Assembly (NCBI GenBank): GCA_965230415.1
Contig: CBDDKZ010000005.1
Coordinates: 4,898,001 to 4,962,000, forward strand
Length of the DNA: 64,000 nucleotides
Source: CBDDKZ01 sp965230415
GTDB taxonomy: Bacteria; Bacteroidota; Bacteroidia; Cytophagales; JAAEPT01
Direction of reading: 5' to 3'
Position 1 is the stretch's first letter; each line of letters begins with the position of its first letter. The notes beneath the pieces are model-generated. The model saw only the letters and a list, made by a program, of their open reading frames with translations. It was not told where the DNA came from and searched no databases. Of this stretch, positions 9,001 through 17,504 are shown in pieces. The position numbers and the translations under genes are program-made.

Positions 9001-12000
9001 TAATACCATCACCATTGTCGACAACCAATCCACTACCGCTTAGCGTAATATCCGACACGGTCATTCCGTCTCCATCCGGCTCTACATTATTCGAAAGGAG
9101 GTTATAGTTCACCAAGGAGTCATCTTCATTGATCGTTTCGTTTTCATTACCACCTAAAGGAGCGTCTTGTATACAGTTAATAGTGATAAAAATGGTGTCA
9201 TTTATACAGTTTTGAGGAGTCTGATCGTCACATACCTGATATAAAATAGAATCCAGGCCACAATAATTAAGAGCCGGTGTGTAGTCGATTGTACCGTCAT
9301 TGTTGTTTATAACCGTACCTCCTTGTGTCGATGTCGACGGGGTAATGGCAATTAATTCATCACCATCAGGATCTGAATTGTTGGCCAAAACGTTAAAATT
9401 AATGACAAACTCATCTTCATCGATTTCCAAAAGCTCGTTTCCATTATTAGGTCCATCATCGATACAATTTACCTGGATAAAAAGTGTGTCATTTATGCAA
9501 TTTTCAGGTTCAAGGTCATCGCAAACCTGATAGATCACTCTGTCTTCACCACAAAAATTGGTTATGGTCGAATAGGTAATCGTTTCGTTATCATTATTCA
9601 GGGAAATAGTAGCTCCCTGCTCCGATGTAGCTGGCAAGACAATGTGTAAAGGGTCATTTTCAACATCTGAATTGTTATTTAATAAATTTGGTGAGTTCAC
9701 ATCTCCTTCGTCTTCATCTATCACCATGTTTTCATTACCGTGAGTTTGAATATCATTGATACAATTAATTGTAATAAAAAGTGTATCATCCACACAATTG
9801 GCAGGAGAGTCATCGTCACAAACCTGATAAAGCACCGTGTCTTCTCCACAATAATTAAGAATGGTATTATAGGTTATAGAATTATCTGCATTTAAAGTTA
9901 TTTGAGCCCCATTGGTAGAAAACGGAGGAAGGATTACTTCCAATGGGTCATTTTCAACATCCACATTATTAGTTAACAGGTTGGGAGAAGATACTGCACC
10001 TTCATCTTCATCTATAAGCATGTTTTCATTTCCATTTGTATGAACATCATTAACACAGATAACGTCAATAAAGAGGGTATCGTCAATACAGTTTTGCGGA
10101 TTTCTGTTATCGCATACCTGATAAACCACATAATCCAGACCACAAAAGTTCTCAATGGTATTGTAATTTACCGTATGATCATCGGAGTTATAAGTAATTT
10201 CAGCTCCATTAAAGGTAGTAGCCGGCAATACAACACTTAAGGGATCGTTTTCAACATCAATGTTGTTGGCTAATAAGTCAGGAGACTGAGCAATACCAAA
10301 GTCTTCCTGAACACTAAAGGTTTCGTTTCCACTTGTTTGTACGTCATTAACACACGTAATCGTGATAAAAAGCGAATCTTGTACACAATTCTGAGGATTA
10401 GCATCATCACACACCAAGTAGGTAAGCAAGTCATTACCACAATAATTGAGCGGTGGGGTATAATTGATCGTACCGTCCAGGTTATTTTCAACAGTCCCTC
10501 CTTGTTCTGAAATAAAACCTGAAATAGTCAATTCATCACCATCCGGATCAATATTATTAGCGAGCAGGTCAAAATTCACTAATTGTTCGTCTTCCAGAAT
10601 GGTCACGGACTCGTTTCCTCCGAATGGAGGGTCCTGCACGCAGCTCACTTCTACAAATACGGTATCGTTGACACAGTCTTCCGGGTCACAAACCTCATAT
10701 AAGATAAGGTCGGTTCCACAAAAATTTAAAGGAGCCGTATAAGTGATTTCACCTGTAGCTTCATTAAACGAAAGTATTCCTCCCTCCCTACTAGTTCCAG
10801 GTACGATTGCTGTTAATGGGTCATTTTCTACATCGGAGTTGTTGGCCAAAACATTGCTTGTGTTTACAGGTCCAGCATCCTCCTGTATATTCAATGTTTC
10901 ATTTCCATTTAAAGGAGCATCGTTTATACAGGTTACATTAATTGTCAACACATCAATCACACAATTTCTTGGCGTTGCCGTATCGCACACTTCGTAATTA
11001 ATTACTTCAAGTGCAGTGCCACAAACATTGTCATCGGGTGTATAATCAATCGTTCTGTCAGGGTTGTAGTCGAAAGAGCCGTTGACCGGATTATTAAGAA
11101 TAATAAAATTCAAAGGATCTCCATCAGGATCGGTATTATTTGCAATAATATCAATACCTGTTAGTGGTGTATCTTCGTCTGTGGTTAAGTTTTCATTTCC
11201 CTGATTTGGCCCGTTGCATTCCGATGAAGTTACATTTCCATCCAGAAAATTGAAATTAGGCGTGTAGTTCAAAACTCCGGAGTCATCAGAAGTTTCAACA
11301 CTATTTACCAGGCCATTGCTACCTAAGGTTCCGTCGACTGTACCCTGGTCGTTGACTTCTTGCCCATGACGGGTTTCTCGGGCATCAAAACAGCCGTCAT
11401 CGTCGCTATCTGTATCCATGTGATTTGGTATTCCATCTCCATCTTCATCAAATGAAGTACAAGCCCCTGCTCCATTCAGCGTGCAGAAATCCGCATCCTG
11501 ATAATTCAGGATTCTATCGCCATCAGAATCAATATTTGGGTCAGCACTCAAACACGAAAAGGAAGTCGCACCGTTGCCACATACTTCGATGAAATCAGTA
11601 ATGCCGTCGTTATCATCGTCAATATCCAATCCATCTGCAATTCCGTCTTCATCGTTATCATTAATTTCGAGTGTAGCATAAATAGGATCAGACATGTCGC
11701 TGAGTCTGGTAAAAGTTGCTCCGTTTATGGTAACAGCAATACCAGTACTGGTATATGTTCCATTATCGACATTCACTGTATGCAAAACAGGATTATCATG
11801 AGTGGCTCCATAAATTTGCCCTTCACAATTGGATGCCAGCTGCATATTAGAACCGCTGTTATTGATCACTTCAAAATTGCCACTTCCCTGATTTGCTCCA
11901 TCCCAGGTATACTTCCATTCCGTCGCACCCGATCCGTAGATTACTACATTTCCAATGTCATCAAAAAATGAAATGATATCGGTGCCTGTCCCTAAATTCA

Positions 12001-12538
12001 AAGGCTGCAAATTCACATGATCGATTAATTGGCAATTGCTTGAAGTGCCATTTGCCCCTACATCAACAGATATAAGCGTCTGACCGTTAGTATTTGTTTC
12101 ATTTTCCTGAAGTACTAAATAATACCTTCCGTTAATATATGTTGCCGAAGTAATGAAGCCTTGATAACCTGGAAAAGAATTCACACAAAGCACGCCGAAC
12201 GAATCATCGTTCAGGTCGTAATAAAAAACGCGTGCCTGGTTGGCTGTAAAATATAAAACTTCGTCATCTCCGTTCGCTGCAAAACCATTTAATGATTGGT
12301 GTGTGTGACCATCTATGGTATTTGGAATAGCAGTGACAAGCGTAGCTTCACCATTACTTAAATCTATCGTATAAATTTCTTTGGGGTTTGGATTGCTGGC
12401 ATCTTTCAACCCTAAAACCGTATTACAATCTTGTGCGTATAGGTAAATAAAGTTACTGCTTAGTGTATAACACACTAACAATGACAGTAATTTTATTAAA
12501 AAATGCGCATATACAGAAGCGATCTTTCGTCTTCTCAT
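6095..12538 (-). CDS. Giant T9SS-secreted repeat adhesin-like protein, type B sorting domain
   Basis: The protein has 2147 residues. A signal peptide runs to about residue 36. The N-terminal part (about 37-300) looks like a beta-propeller with many ordinary strands. A first block of thrombospondin type 3-like calcium loops (D-x-D-x-D-G-I) covers about 295-410. Fifteen cadherin/Ig-like repeats of about 97 residues cover 443-1905; each begins with a G-N-E block, carries an (A)NN-D-x-D/E-x-D calcium motif and conserved cysteines. A second calcium-loop block covers about 1905-2055. The end (about 2056-2147, starting IPEGFSPNDDGVND) is a gliding-motility-type T9SS type B sorting domain. It is the first gene of a minus-strand operon with PorP/SprF and a PorE-like protein, so surface display and adhesion are inferred. 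Confidence 0.9.
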   Translation of the reverse strand: MRRRKIASVYAHFLIKLLSLLVCYTLSSNFIYLYAQDCNTVLGLKDASNPNPKEIYTIDLSNGEATLVTAIPNTIDGHTHQSLNGFAANGDDEVLYFTANQARVFYYDLNDDSFGVLCVNSFPGYQGFITSATYINGRYYLVLQENETNTNGQTLISVDVGANGTSSNCQLIDHVNLQPLNLGTGTDIISFFDDIGNVVIYGSGATEWKYTWDGANQGSGNFEVINNSGSNMQLASNCEGQIYGATHDNPVLHTVNVDNGTYTSTGIAVTINGATFTRLSDMSDPIYATLEINDNDEDGIADGLDIDDDNDGITDFIEVCGNGATSFSCLSADPNIDSDGDRILNYQDADFCTLNGAGACTSFDEDGDGIPNHMDTDSDDDGCFDARETRHGQEVNDQGTVDGTLGSNGLVNSVETSDDSGVLNYTPNFNFLDGNVTSSECNGPNQGNENLTTDEDTPLTGIDIIANNTDPDGDPLNFIILNNPVNGSFDYNPDRTIDYTPDDNVCGTALEVINYEVCDTATPRNCVIDVLTINVTCINDAPLNGNETLNIQEDAGPVNTSNVLANNSDVENDPLTAIVPGTSREGGILSFNEATGEITYTAPLNFCGTDLILYEVCDPEDCVNDTVFVEVSCVQDPPFGGNESVTILEDEQLVNFDLLANNIDPDGDELTISGFISEQGGTVENNLDGTINYTPPLNYCGNDLLTYLVCDDANPQNCVQDSLFITITCVNDVQTSGNETFSVQEDFGIAQSPDLLANNIDVENDPLSVVLPATTFNGAEITYNSDDHTVNYNTIENFCGLDYVVYQVCDNRNPQNCIDDTLFIDVICVNDVHTNGNENMLIDEDEGAVSSPNLLTNNVDVENDPLEVILPPFSTNGAQITLNADNSITYNTILNYCGEDTVLYQVCDDDSPANCVDDTLFITINCINDIQTHGNENMVIDEDEGDVNSPNLLNNNSDVENDPLHIVLPATSEQGATISLNNDNETITYSTITNFCGEDRVIYQVCDDLEPENCINDTLFIQVNCIDDGPNNGNELLEIDEDEFVINFNVLANNSDPDGDELIAITPSTSTQGGTVINNNDGTIDYTPALNYCGLDSILYQVCDDQTPQNCINDTIFITINCIQDAPLGGNENETINEDDSLVNYNLLSNNVEPDGDGMTVSDITLSGSGLVVDNGDGIINYYPGTHFCGNEQVYYLVCDDVVPRNCIQDTLTITVLCVNDPPFQGDETWSIEEDVVNAVSPNLILNNIDPERDALQIIVSTNSLNGGVVSYTDGDSTLLFSPAFNYCGADTILYDVCEVGVANPNCVSDTLFVNISCINDFPLNGNEYQVASPAYPLDTFNLVRNNFDPDGDSLFANVPSTSTEGGQVVLNPDGTIQYIAPHGTYEGNDTVFYEVCDNGTPSLCVNDTLFLTVIFDNPPTGGNERDTVYEDSISNTVNVLLNESDPENDPLVVFPISPTAMGGSVSYNPSDSSIIYQSALNYCGEDTIVYEVCDDAEPINNCIFDTVFLHVICLNDGPMNGNEYVDASPVYPLTNLNVTANNIDPEGDSIIASDFIQFSNVGELVQNPDGTINYTVLSLEYEGIDTIVYTVCDVGSPSLCNQDTIFISVLQNVAPQSGTEYLTVDEDSDLSDPLNVLRNNPDPENDAVSATVPTTSAMNGSVIYNETDSTIQYQPFAEYCGADTILYTVCDDAPLRSNCIVDTVFITVNCINDAPLGGSEDTTSGPVLHLSNMDLLQNNFDIDGDSLIAKVPTTSQFGGTVTQNADGTINYLPPSASFSGQDFVNYVVCDNGSPVLSVADILIINVIRNQPPTSGNELDSTIQNVPLLNTHLTANNSDPEGGDIYVIIPAQTDEGGTIEVIGESIVNYTPPLDFCGTDRLSYQVCDEALPVNNCITETFTIVVGCDSDRDGIPDSKDLDDDNDGIPDLTERATSRNDNDTDEDGIIDELDLDSDNDNLVDVIEAGGFDTDNNGIIDFFSDNNQNGLSDLLEEEFGGRPLEVPDSDGDGKRDFQDVDSDNDGLSDGDEYDPDNDGIANDCDRDNEPDYLDPDYCLVFIPEGFSPNDDGVNDYFVIADLSEYPENRIEIFNRWGIKVFEMSPYDNSWDGTNTYGNNIGESVLQVGTYYYVLQLSDDIKPIKGYIYLNR
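6825..11212 (-). repeat. Fifteen tandem ~290-bp coding repeats, the last six forming three ~590-bp dimers
   Basis: Within the giant adhesin, fifteen units begin with a G-x-x-x-GNE-type block and end near a V-C-D ... N-C pattern. Units 1-9, 11, 13 and 15 contain a Cys-Gly before the V-C-D (type A). Units 10, 12 and 14 replace it with Y-E-G or F-S-G (type B). Dimers begin at about 8578, 7990 and 7400, each about 590 bp. The alternation points to duplication of two-repeat blocks. Confidence 0.8.
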
Positions 12539-12716
12539 AGGTATTTCTTTGGTAGGTGTTTGCTCTGCGAACTCCCTGTGATTAATAGTAATTTACAGCA
12601 AACGGATTAATTTAAGGCGCTTTGTGCTCGAGATACAAATATACAATACTTACTATTAATGCAGTATAATTAAAATGGTCTACCGAGATAGATAGTTAAA
12701 AATACTAAAAAAATGG

Positions 12717-12755
12717 CATAAAAAAAGTGTTCCCTCTCAAGAAAGGAACACTTTT
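12717..12755 (-). terminator. Rho-independent terminator after lipocalin-like gene
   Basis: The 11-bp arms AAAAGTGTTCC (12723-12733) and GGAACACTTTT (12745-12755) form a perfect stem. On the minus strand the hairpin is followed by a T-rich run. It lies 25 bases after the stop codon at 12780. Confidence 0.85.
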
Positions 12756-12779
12756 CTACTAATTATCTTCTAATTAGAT

Positions 12780-13220
12780 TTATTTAGTTTCGTACTGAGT
12801 TGTTATTTCCCACTTAGCACCAAAGAAATCAACTTCATCTTTCAACCACATTTCGTCATTCTTCAATTTCAAGATTTCAGATTCAAAAGTAGTTGAAACA
12901 CCATCTTCTTCATAAGTCATTTTTAGTTTTTCCTTATCGTCAGAAAATTCCCAAGTACCGCTATCATCATCGCTATCTTTCCATGTTCCGTCTTTTTCTA
13001 TGGTGATAGAATAATCTTCATCTGGTTCAACATCACTCGAGGTTGTATTACCGGTTGAATCGGTAATTGAAACAGTTCCACCTGCAATTTTCCAGGTATT
13101 AGCAACACGAGCTTTTTTAGATCTCAAGCTAAGTTTTGGACCTTCCTCGTATTTTCCACAAGCAGTAATAAATAATGTAGCGACTAACGCCACAGCAGCA
13201 TAGTTAAAGATTCTTTTCAT
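12780..13220 (-). CDS. Lipocalin-like lipoprotein
   Basis: The protein has 146 residues with a lipoprotein signal peptide ending ITAC (Cys21). The mature part matches the short lipocalin-like lipoproteins common in Bacteroidota: a V-A-N-T-W-K-I opening strand, then alternating beta strands with Asp/Glu-rich turns and a D-G-T-W-K motif, ending in W-E-I-T. These proteins are envelope lipoproteins of unknown ligand. The gene has its own terminator and stands alone on the minus strand. Confidence 0.7.
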   Translation of the reverse strand: MKRIFNYAAVALVATLFITACGKYEEGPKLSLRSKKARVANTWKIAGGTVSITDSTGNTTSSDVEPDEDYSITIEKDGTWKDSDDDSGTWEFSDDKEKLKMTYEEDGVSTTFESEILKLKNDEMWLKDEVDFFGAKWEITTQYETK

Positions 13221-13348
13221 TTTTAGTAAAATTAGATCTGCTCAAAAGATATAGCAGACAGGTTAATAGTTAAAACGCTGCATAGTTATCATTAATTTTT
13301 AATAATTACAACATTTAATAAAAAAAACCAAGGAGCTTTAATTGGGGC

Positions 13349-13666
13349 TTAGCTGACCAGGTAATTCAAAGCCGCTGGCTTTGAGTCAAATGACTTCAAT
13401 TTACTATTGGTTGCAGCCAGGTATGTGTCCAGAAGAATGCTCTTCAGGCCTGTAATACCTATTACGGCACTTTTCAGGTTTCTGTGTTCAAAGACCATTT
13501 TACTCTGCTTAATGGCTTCACTTATAAATTTTCTTCCAACTATGGTGCCGGTAAAATCAAGGAGCACTAAATAACATTTCTCACTCGATTTTACGATGTT
13601 AATTCCTTCCCAAAATAAGTCCATTAACTCATCTTGACTATTGACTTCTTTGAAATCAACATACAT
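13349..13666 (-). CDS. STAS/SpoIIAA-like small protein
   Basis: This is a cytoplasmic protein of about 105 residues with an alternating beta/alpha pattern. A central strand YLVLLDFTG is followed by a helix, and a second strand SAVIGITG is followed by a helix, which resembles STAS or SpoIIAA folds. I choose ATG at 13666, because AAGGAA lies five bases in front of it; a TTG at 13702 would extend the frame by 12 residues. Such proteins usually act in protein-protein regulation. No kinase or phosphatase partner lies next to it, so the role is unknown. Confidence 0.55.
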   Translation of the reverse strand: MYVDFKEVNSQDELMDLFWEGINIVKSSEKCYLVLLDFTGTIVGRKFISEAIKQSKMVFEHRNLKSAVIGITGLKSILLDTYLAATNSKLKSFDSKPAALNYLVS

Positions 13667-13800
13667 TATTTCCTTTTGATTATGAATAATAAACTCAATC
13701 AAGGTAGCTTGGTTTAATTGCTTTTAACAAGTTGGTATACAAACGATTAATAGCAAGGGGGTATATAATTTATAACTACATAAAACGAATTATAAGCATA

Positions 13801-13839
13801 TAACAAAATAGTTGGCAAATGTGTTTACATTCACCAACT
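13801..13839 (-). terminator. Hairpin terminator after asnB
   Basis: On the minus strand AGTTGG-tg-AATGT pairs with ACATT-tg-CCAACT around a short A-rich loop and is followed by ATTTTGTTA. It begins ten bases after the asparagine synthetase stop codon. Confidence 0.6.
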
Positions 13840-13849
13840 ATATATTTTA

Positions 13850-15514
13850 TTAATTTTCGTATCCTTCTTCATGTACAGCTACAGCTCTACCAGACGGATC
13901 GTTCATATTCTGGAAAGAAGCGTCCCAGGCCAATGCTTCAGGAGTACTGCATGCAACAGAAGGTACTGAAGGCACACATAGAGCTGCAGTATCCGACGGG
14001 AAGTGTTCAGCGTATATCGAACGATAGAAAAACTCTTCTTTGTTCATAGGTGTTTGGACCGGAAATTTGTACTTCGCATTGGCAAGTTGTTCATCGCTAA
14101 CACTTGCCTCCACCACTTCTTTTAAGGTATCTATCCAGCTATAGCCTACTCCATCTGAAAACTGTTCTTTTTGTCTCCAGGCTACGCTCTCCGGTAAATG
14201 ATCTTCGAATGCTTTTCTAACTACCCACTTTTCCATGCGCTCTTTCGTAATCATTTTATCTTGAGGATTCAAACGCATCGCTATGTCTATGAATTCCTTA
14301 TCAAGGAAAGGAACGCGGCCTTCGATCCCCCACGCTGCAAGCGATTTATTTGCTCTGTTACAGTCGTATAAATGCAATTTATGCATTTTGCGAACTGTTT
14401 CTTCATGAAATTCCTGCGCGTTAGGTGCCTTATGGAAATAAAGATAACCACCGAATAACTCATCAGAACCTTCTCCTGACAGTACCATTTTCACTCCCAT
14501 TGATTTAATAACGCGAGCCATTAAATACATTGGTGTGGATGCACGCACAGTTGTAACATCGTACGTTTCCAAGTGATAAATAACATCTTTAATGGCATCT
14601 AAACCTTCCTGTATCGTAAACAGGATCTCATGGTGTACAGTACCTATGTGATCTGCTACTTTTTTGGCAGCTTCTAAATCCGGAGAGCCTTTCAATCCAA
14701 CAGCAAAAGAGTGCAGTCTTGGCCACCAGGCTTCCGTTTGATCACCTGATTCAATTCGTTTGTCAGCATATTTTTTGGCTATGGCAGAAATGACCGAAGA
14801 ATCCAGGCCTCCGGATAACAGGACCCCATAAGGTACATCTGACATCAACTGGCGATGTACAGCATCTTCCAATGCTTTTTTTAGTTCCTCAATATTTGTT
14901 TCGTTGTCTTGTACTGTTTCGTATTGTTCCCAATCTCGCTGGTACCACTTTTTGATTTCACCATCTCTGCTGCTCAGGCAATGGCCTGGAGGAAAGGGCT
15001 CTATTTTAGTACAGTATCCTTCAAGTGCTTTTAACTCCGAAGCAACATAAAATGTACCATTCATGTCCCATCCAATGTACAATGGAATAATCCCGATATG
15101 ATCACGAGCAACAAAATATTCGTCATTTTGGACATCATATAGCGCAAATCCGAAAATCCCATTCAAATCATCCACAAAATCAGGTCCTTTTTCCTGATAT
15201 AATGATAATATTACCTCGCAGTCAGACTGTGTTTGATAGTCATACCCCTGGGTTTTGTTTCTAATTTCCTGGTGGTTGTATATCTCGCCGTTGGCTGCCA
15301 GAATAAGGTTTTTGTCCGGGCTATATAAAGGTTGATTTCCTGAAGCCGGATCAACAATGGCCAAACGCTCATGGGCTAAAATTGCCTTTTCACCACAATA
15401 GATTCCACTCCAGTCCGGACCTCTGTGTCTTATCCTTCTTGCCATTTCCAATAATTGATCTCTTAATTCTTCTGAATTTTGCTTGAGATCAAACGCACAT
15501 ACAATACCACACAT
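13850..15514 (-). CDS. asnB: Asparagine synthase B (glutamine-hydrolysing)
   Basis: The enzyme makes asparagine from aspartate, ATP and glutamine in the cytoplasm. The protein has 554 residues, the same size as E. coli AsnB. Met is followed by Cys2, the glutaminase nucleophile after removal of Met1, in the signature MCGIVCAF. The class II glutamine amidotransferase domain spans about 2-190 (RHRGPDWSG, NGEIYNH). The synthetase domain from about 200 carries the ATP-binding SGGLDSS loop and the later GEGSDELFGGY motif. It is a single-gene transcription unit with a consensus promoter at 15557-15588 and its own terminator. Confidence 0.95.
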   Translation of the reverse strand: MCGIVCAFDLKQNSEELRDQLLEMARRIRHRGPDWSGIYCGEKAILAHERLAIVDPASGNQPLYSPDKNLILAANGEIYNHQEIRNKTQGYDYQTQSDCEVILSLYQEKGPDFVDDLNGIFGFALYDVQNDEYFVARDHIGIIPLYIGWDMNGTFYVASELKALEGYCTKIEPFPPGHCLSSRDGEIKKWYQRDWEQYETVQDNETNIEELKKALEDAVHRQLMSDVPYGVLLSGGLDSSVISAIAKKYADKRIESGDQTEAWWPRLHSFAVGLKGSPDLEAAKKVADHIGTVHHEILFTIQEGLDAIKDVIYHLETYDVTTVRASTPMYLMARVIKSMGVKMVLSGEGSDELFGGYLYFHKAPNAQEFHEETVRKMHKLHLYDCNRANKSLAAWGIEGRVPFLDKEFIDIAMRLNPQDKMITKERMEKWVVRKAFEDHLPESVAWRQKEQFSDGVGYSWIDTLKEVVEASVSDEQLANAKYKFPVQTPMNKEEFFYRSIYAEHFPSDTAALCVPSVPSVACSTPEALAWDASFQNMNDPSGRAVAVHEEGYEN

Positions 15515-15556
15515 AATATTTATATAGATTTAATAATATTCTTTAAATAATTGACA

Positions 15557-15588
15557 CAAATCTAAATCATCAATTCCATATTTTCAAT
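15557..15588 (-). promoter_or_regulatory. Bacteroidota-type promoter of asnB
   Basis: On the minus strand ATTG is followed after 20 nt by TAGATTTG, matching the TTG ... TAnnTTTG form used by the Bacteroidota primary sigma factor. The start codon lies about 42 bases downstream of the -7 element. Confidence 0.6.
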
Positions 15589-15680
15589 ACCTATTATATA
15601 ATATTACAATATTTATATAAAAATTAACTTTTTATTAAGAAAAATAAATACTTTCGCTCATTTTGTTAAATAAATAGCAA

Positions 15681-16361
15681 TTAGTTGTTATGCTTGCTGC
15701 TAAGCATTTTAAAACTTGTAAAATGCGTCAGTGCCACAATAGGAACGACAATTCCCGGTAACCAAGTAAACGGAACGTAGAATATTGCAATGTTAGGTTG
15801 CTCAAAAGCATGCATTTGAATCACCGAAGGAGCGCCTAGAATGGCCGTAAAAACGATAATTATTAAAAGCATCAACGTGAAGACATTCCAGGCAAAAAGT
15901 ATCCCTTTTTTCATTTTTGCACCTTTGAAAGCCACCAGGTAGATAATTGGAGCGGTGATTCCTGAGAGTATGTCAAAGTTTATTCCGGCAAAAGTCATGG
16001 ATTCCGGGATAAGGGCATTTAAGGCGAGCCAATACAGTACTATTTCAACAGGTACCCTTATAGTATGAAGAAGTGTTAACAACTTCAAATTGGCATGCAA
16101 AAGTAACTTTTTAGATCTTCGATTTAACAATACCATTAGCACAATAAATAAACTAGGAGCTACAAGCAATAGAAACCTTGGTGGAATAGCCTGAAAATCA
16201 AATAATACGCCACTTTTCGCCAATAGAACATCATATGTGCCAATAAGAACACTTATAATGAGTACCCATTTATTCTTATTCAAAGCAAAAAAGAGAAATA
16301 GTACGGTTATCACAGTGGTTCCAGCAAAAAGAACACTAATATAAAGAGGTAAGTTCTCCAT
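15681..16361 (-). CDS. Multi-pass membrane protein of unknown function
   Basis: The protein has 226 residues with about seven hydrophobic segments spread over the whole length and only short charged loops. I recognise no transporter or enzyme motif. It lies 22 bases after a MarR-family regulator gene on the same strand, and the two are probably one operon. A copy of the 11-mer ATGTATATACA that also marks the regulator's own start lies just in front of it, so it may be the regulator's main target. An efflux or stress role would fit such a pair but is inference only. Confidence 0.65.
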   Translation of the reverse strand: MENLPLYISVLFAGTTVITVLFLFFALNKNKWVLIISVLIGTYDVLLAKSGVLFDFQAIPPRFLLLVAPSLFIVLMVLLNRRSKKLLLHANLKLLTLLHTIRVPVEIVLYWLALNALIPESMTFAGINFDILSGITAPIIYLVAFKGAKMKKGILFAWNVFTLMLLIIIVFTAILGAPSVIQMHAFEQPNIAIFYVPFTWLPGIVVPIVALTHFTSFKMLSSKHNN

Positions 16362-16370
16362 GGTTAATTA

Positions 16371-16381
16371 ATGTATATACA
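16371..16381. promoter_or_regulatory. Second copy of the MarR-associated ATGTATATACA motif
   Basis: ATGTATATACA lies in the 22-base gap between the MarR gene and the downstream membrane protein gene. It is identical to the core of the palindrome at 16862-16873. Confidence 0.4.
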
Positions 16382-16383
16382 AG

Positions 16384-16830
16384 TTATATTTCATTTACAC
16401 TTAACAATGCCTCCATCAATACATCCAGGTATTTGATGGAAAAATCACCCAAAACCGCTTCAATCTTTACGTGCACCTTATGCCACACAGGACTTACTTC
16501 ATCAAGGAATTCATACCCTTGATCAGTCAATGTCAATAGTTCACTTCTTGCGTCTGCCCCACTTGAAGTAGTTACTAATTTTCTGTTGACAAGTTTCTTC
16601 ACATCCCTGCTCACAGTAGATTGATCAAGTACCAGGAAGTCTGAAAGCTTTTTTTGTGTCACTCCATGGTTTTTACCTATTACAAACAACATAGACAGCA
16701 TGCTTCCTTTCAGTTGGAAGGGAGCTAAGTGTGTTTGATATATCCCATCAATCACTCTGTGGATACGCCTGATCTTGCCATTAACACACCGCTTCGGATT
16801 TATAGCTTCAAATGTGATCTTATCTACCAT
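16384..16830 (-). CDS. MarR family transcriptional regulator
   Basis: The protein has about 148 residues. A winged helix lies in the middle: the T-Q-K-K-L-S-D-F segment and the recognition helix LDQSTVSRDVKKL, followed by the wing with SGADARSELL. This is the MarR layout with the conserved D-x-R-S wing. I choose ATG at 16830, because the longer frame from 16863 would run through a perfect palindrome that looks like the operator. It precedes a membrane protein gene by 22 bases and probably autoregulates the pair. The ligand is unknown. Confidence 0.85.
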   Translation of the reverse strand: MVDKITFEAINPKRCVNGKIRRIHRVIDGIYQTHLAPFQLKGSMLSMLFVIGKNHGVTQKKLSDFLVLDQSTVSRDVKKLVNRKLVTTSSGADARSELLTLTDQGYEFLDEVSPVWHKVHVKIEAVLGDFSIKYLDVLMEALLSVNEI

Positions 16831-16861
16831 TTCATTTTTTTTTACAATATACCACAACAAC

Positions 16862-16873
16862 ATGTATATACAT
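16862..16873. promoter_or_regulatory. Putative MarR operator, perfect 12-bp palindrome
   Basis: ATGTATATACAT lies 32 bases upstream of the chosen MarR start codon. The same core recurs at 16371-16381 before the second gene of the pair. Confidence 0.45.
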
Positions 16874-16942
16874 ATAAATAATGGTTTTTTTTTGGGAATC
16901 TAATGAGATTGCCTGATAGCCATCGTTTCTAAAATTATTCTA

Positions 16943-16958
16943 TGTGATAATTATCACG
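16943..16958. promoter_or_regulatory. Crp/Fnr-type binding site upstream of rhodanese gene
   Basis: TGTGATAATTATCACG contains a perfect 14-bp palindrome (16944-16957) and has the TGTGA-N6-TCAC form of Crp sites. A TTTG-type -7 element at 16984-16987 puts the site centre at about -42 from a likely transcription start, the position of a class II activator site. A Crp/Fnr gene lies 1.4 kb downstream at 18384-19013. Confidence 0.6.
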
Positions 16959-17013
16959 GAATATTAAGAATGACACAATGATATTTGTATATTCAACTTT
17001 AAACACTATTTAA

Positions 17014-17454
17014 ATGATCAAACAATCAATGAAAGTAATGCTTTACTCAGTAATATCTTTGGCATTCTTTATGACTGTATCCTGTAAGTCGAATTCGAAC
17101 GAAAAAACCGAAGCCGAAGATCATGTTATTGGGATTACTGTAAGCGCCCAAAAGTTTCATGAGCTCCTAAAGTTAAAAGAAGATAAGATTATACTTGATG
17201 TGCGCTCCGCAGAGGAAATTAAAAGTACGGGCTTAATTCCTAATGCAATTAATATAGACTTCTATGATGATGCATTTAAAACTGAATTGAAGAAAATAAA
17301 TCTATCAAAAACGATATTTGTTTATTGCGCTTCCGGAAATCGAAGTGCTCAGGCACTAAGCATCCTTAAAGAGGAAGGTGCTCAGGAAGTCTATAACTTA
17401 CTGGGAGGATTACCTTCCTGGCTCCATGAAGGTTATACTGTTGTTAATATTTAA
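17014..17454 (+). CDS. Rhodanese-like lipoprotein (sulfurtransferase domain)
   Basis: The protein has 146 residues with a lipoprotein signal ending TVSC (about Cys24). One rhodanese domain follows: LDVRSAEEI near the start of the fold and the active-site loop CASGNRS, whose Cys would carry a persulfide, then LLGGLPSW. It is therefore an envelope-anchored single-domain sulfurtransferase or sulfane-sulfur carrier. It is the first gene after a Crp-type palindrome and lies 50 bases before a sterol-desaturase-like gene. The converging Crp/Fnr gene probably regulates both; ATG at 17029 is an alternative start. Confidence 0.85.
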   Translation: MIKQSMKVMLYSVISLAFFMTVSCKSNSNEKTEAEDHVIGITVSAQKFHELLKLKEDKIILDVRSAEEIKSTGLIPNAINIDFYDDAFKTELKKINLSKTIFVYCASGNRSAQALSILKEEGAQEVYNLLGGLPSWLHEGYTVVNI

Positions 17455-17504
17455 ATTATTCTTATTTAGCTTCTGGATGAATCCTGAAAGGAAAAGCAAG
17501 CAGC

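Noticed and set aside
10743..10997. Long plus-strand frames antisense to the giant adhesin (several of 60-100 codons between 6594 and 11971)
   Set aside because: They mirror the adhesin repeat period and lack starts and domain signals, so they are by-products of repeat codon use.
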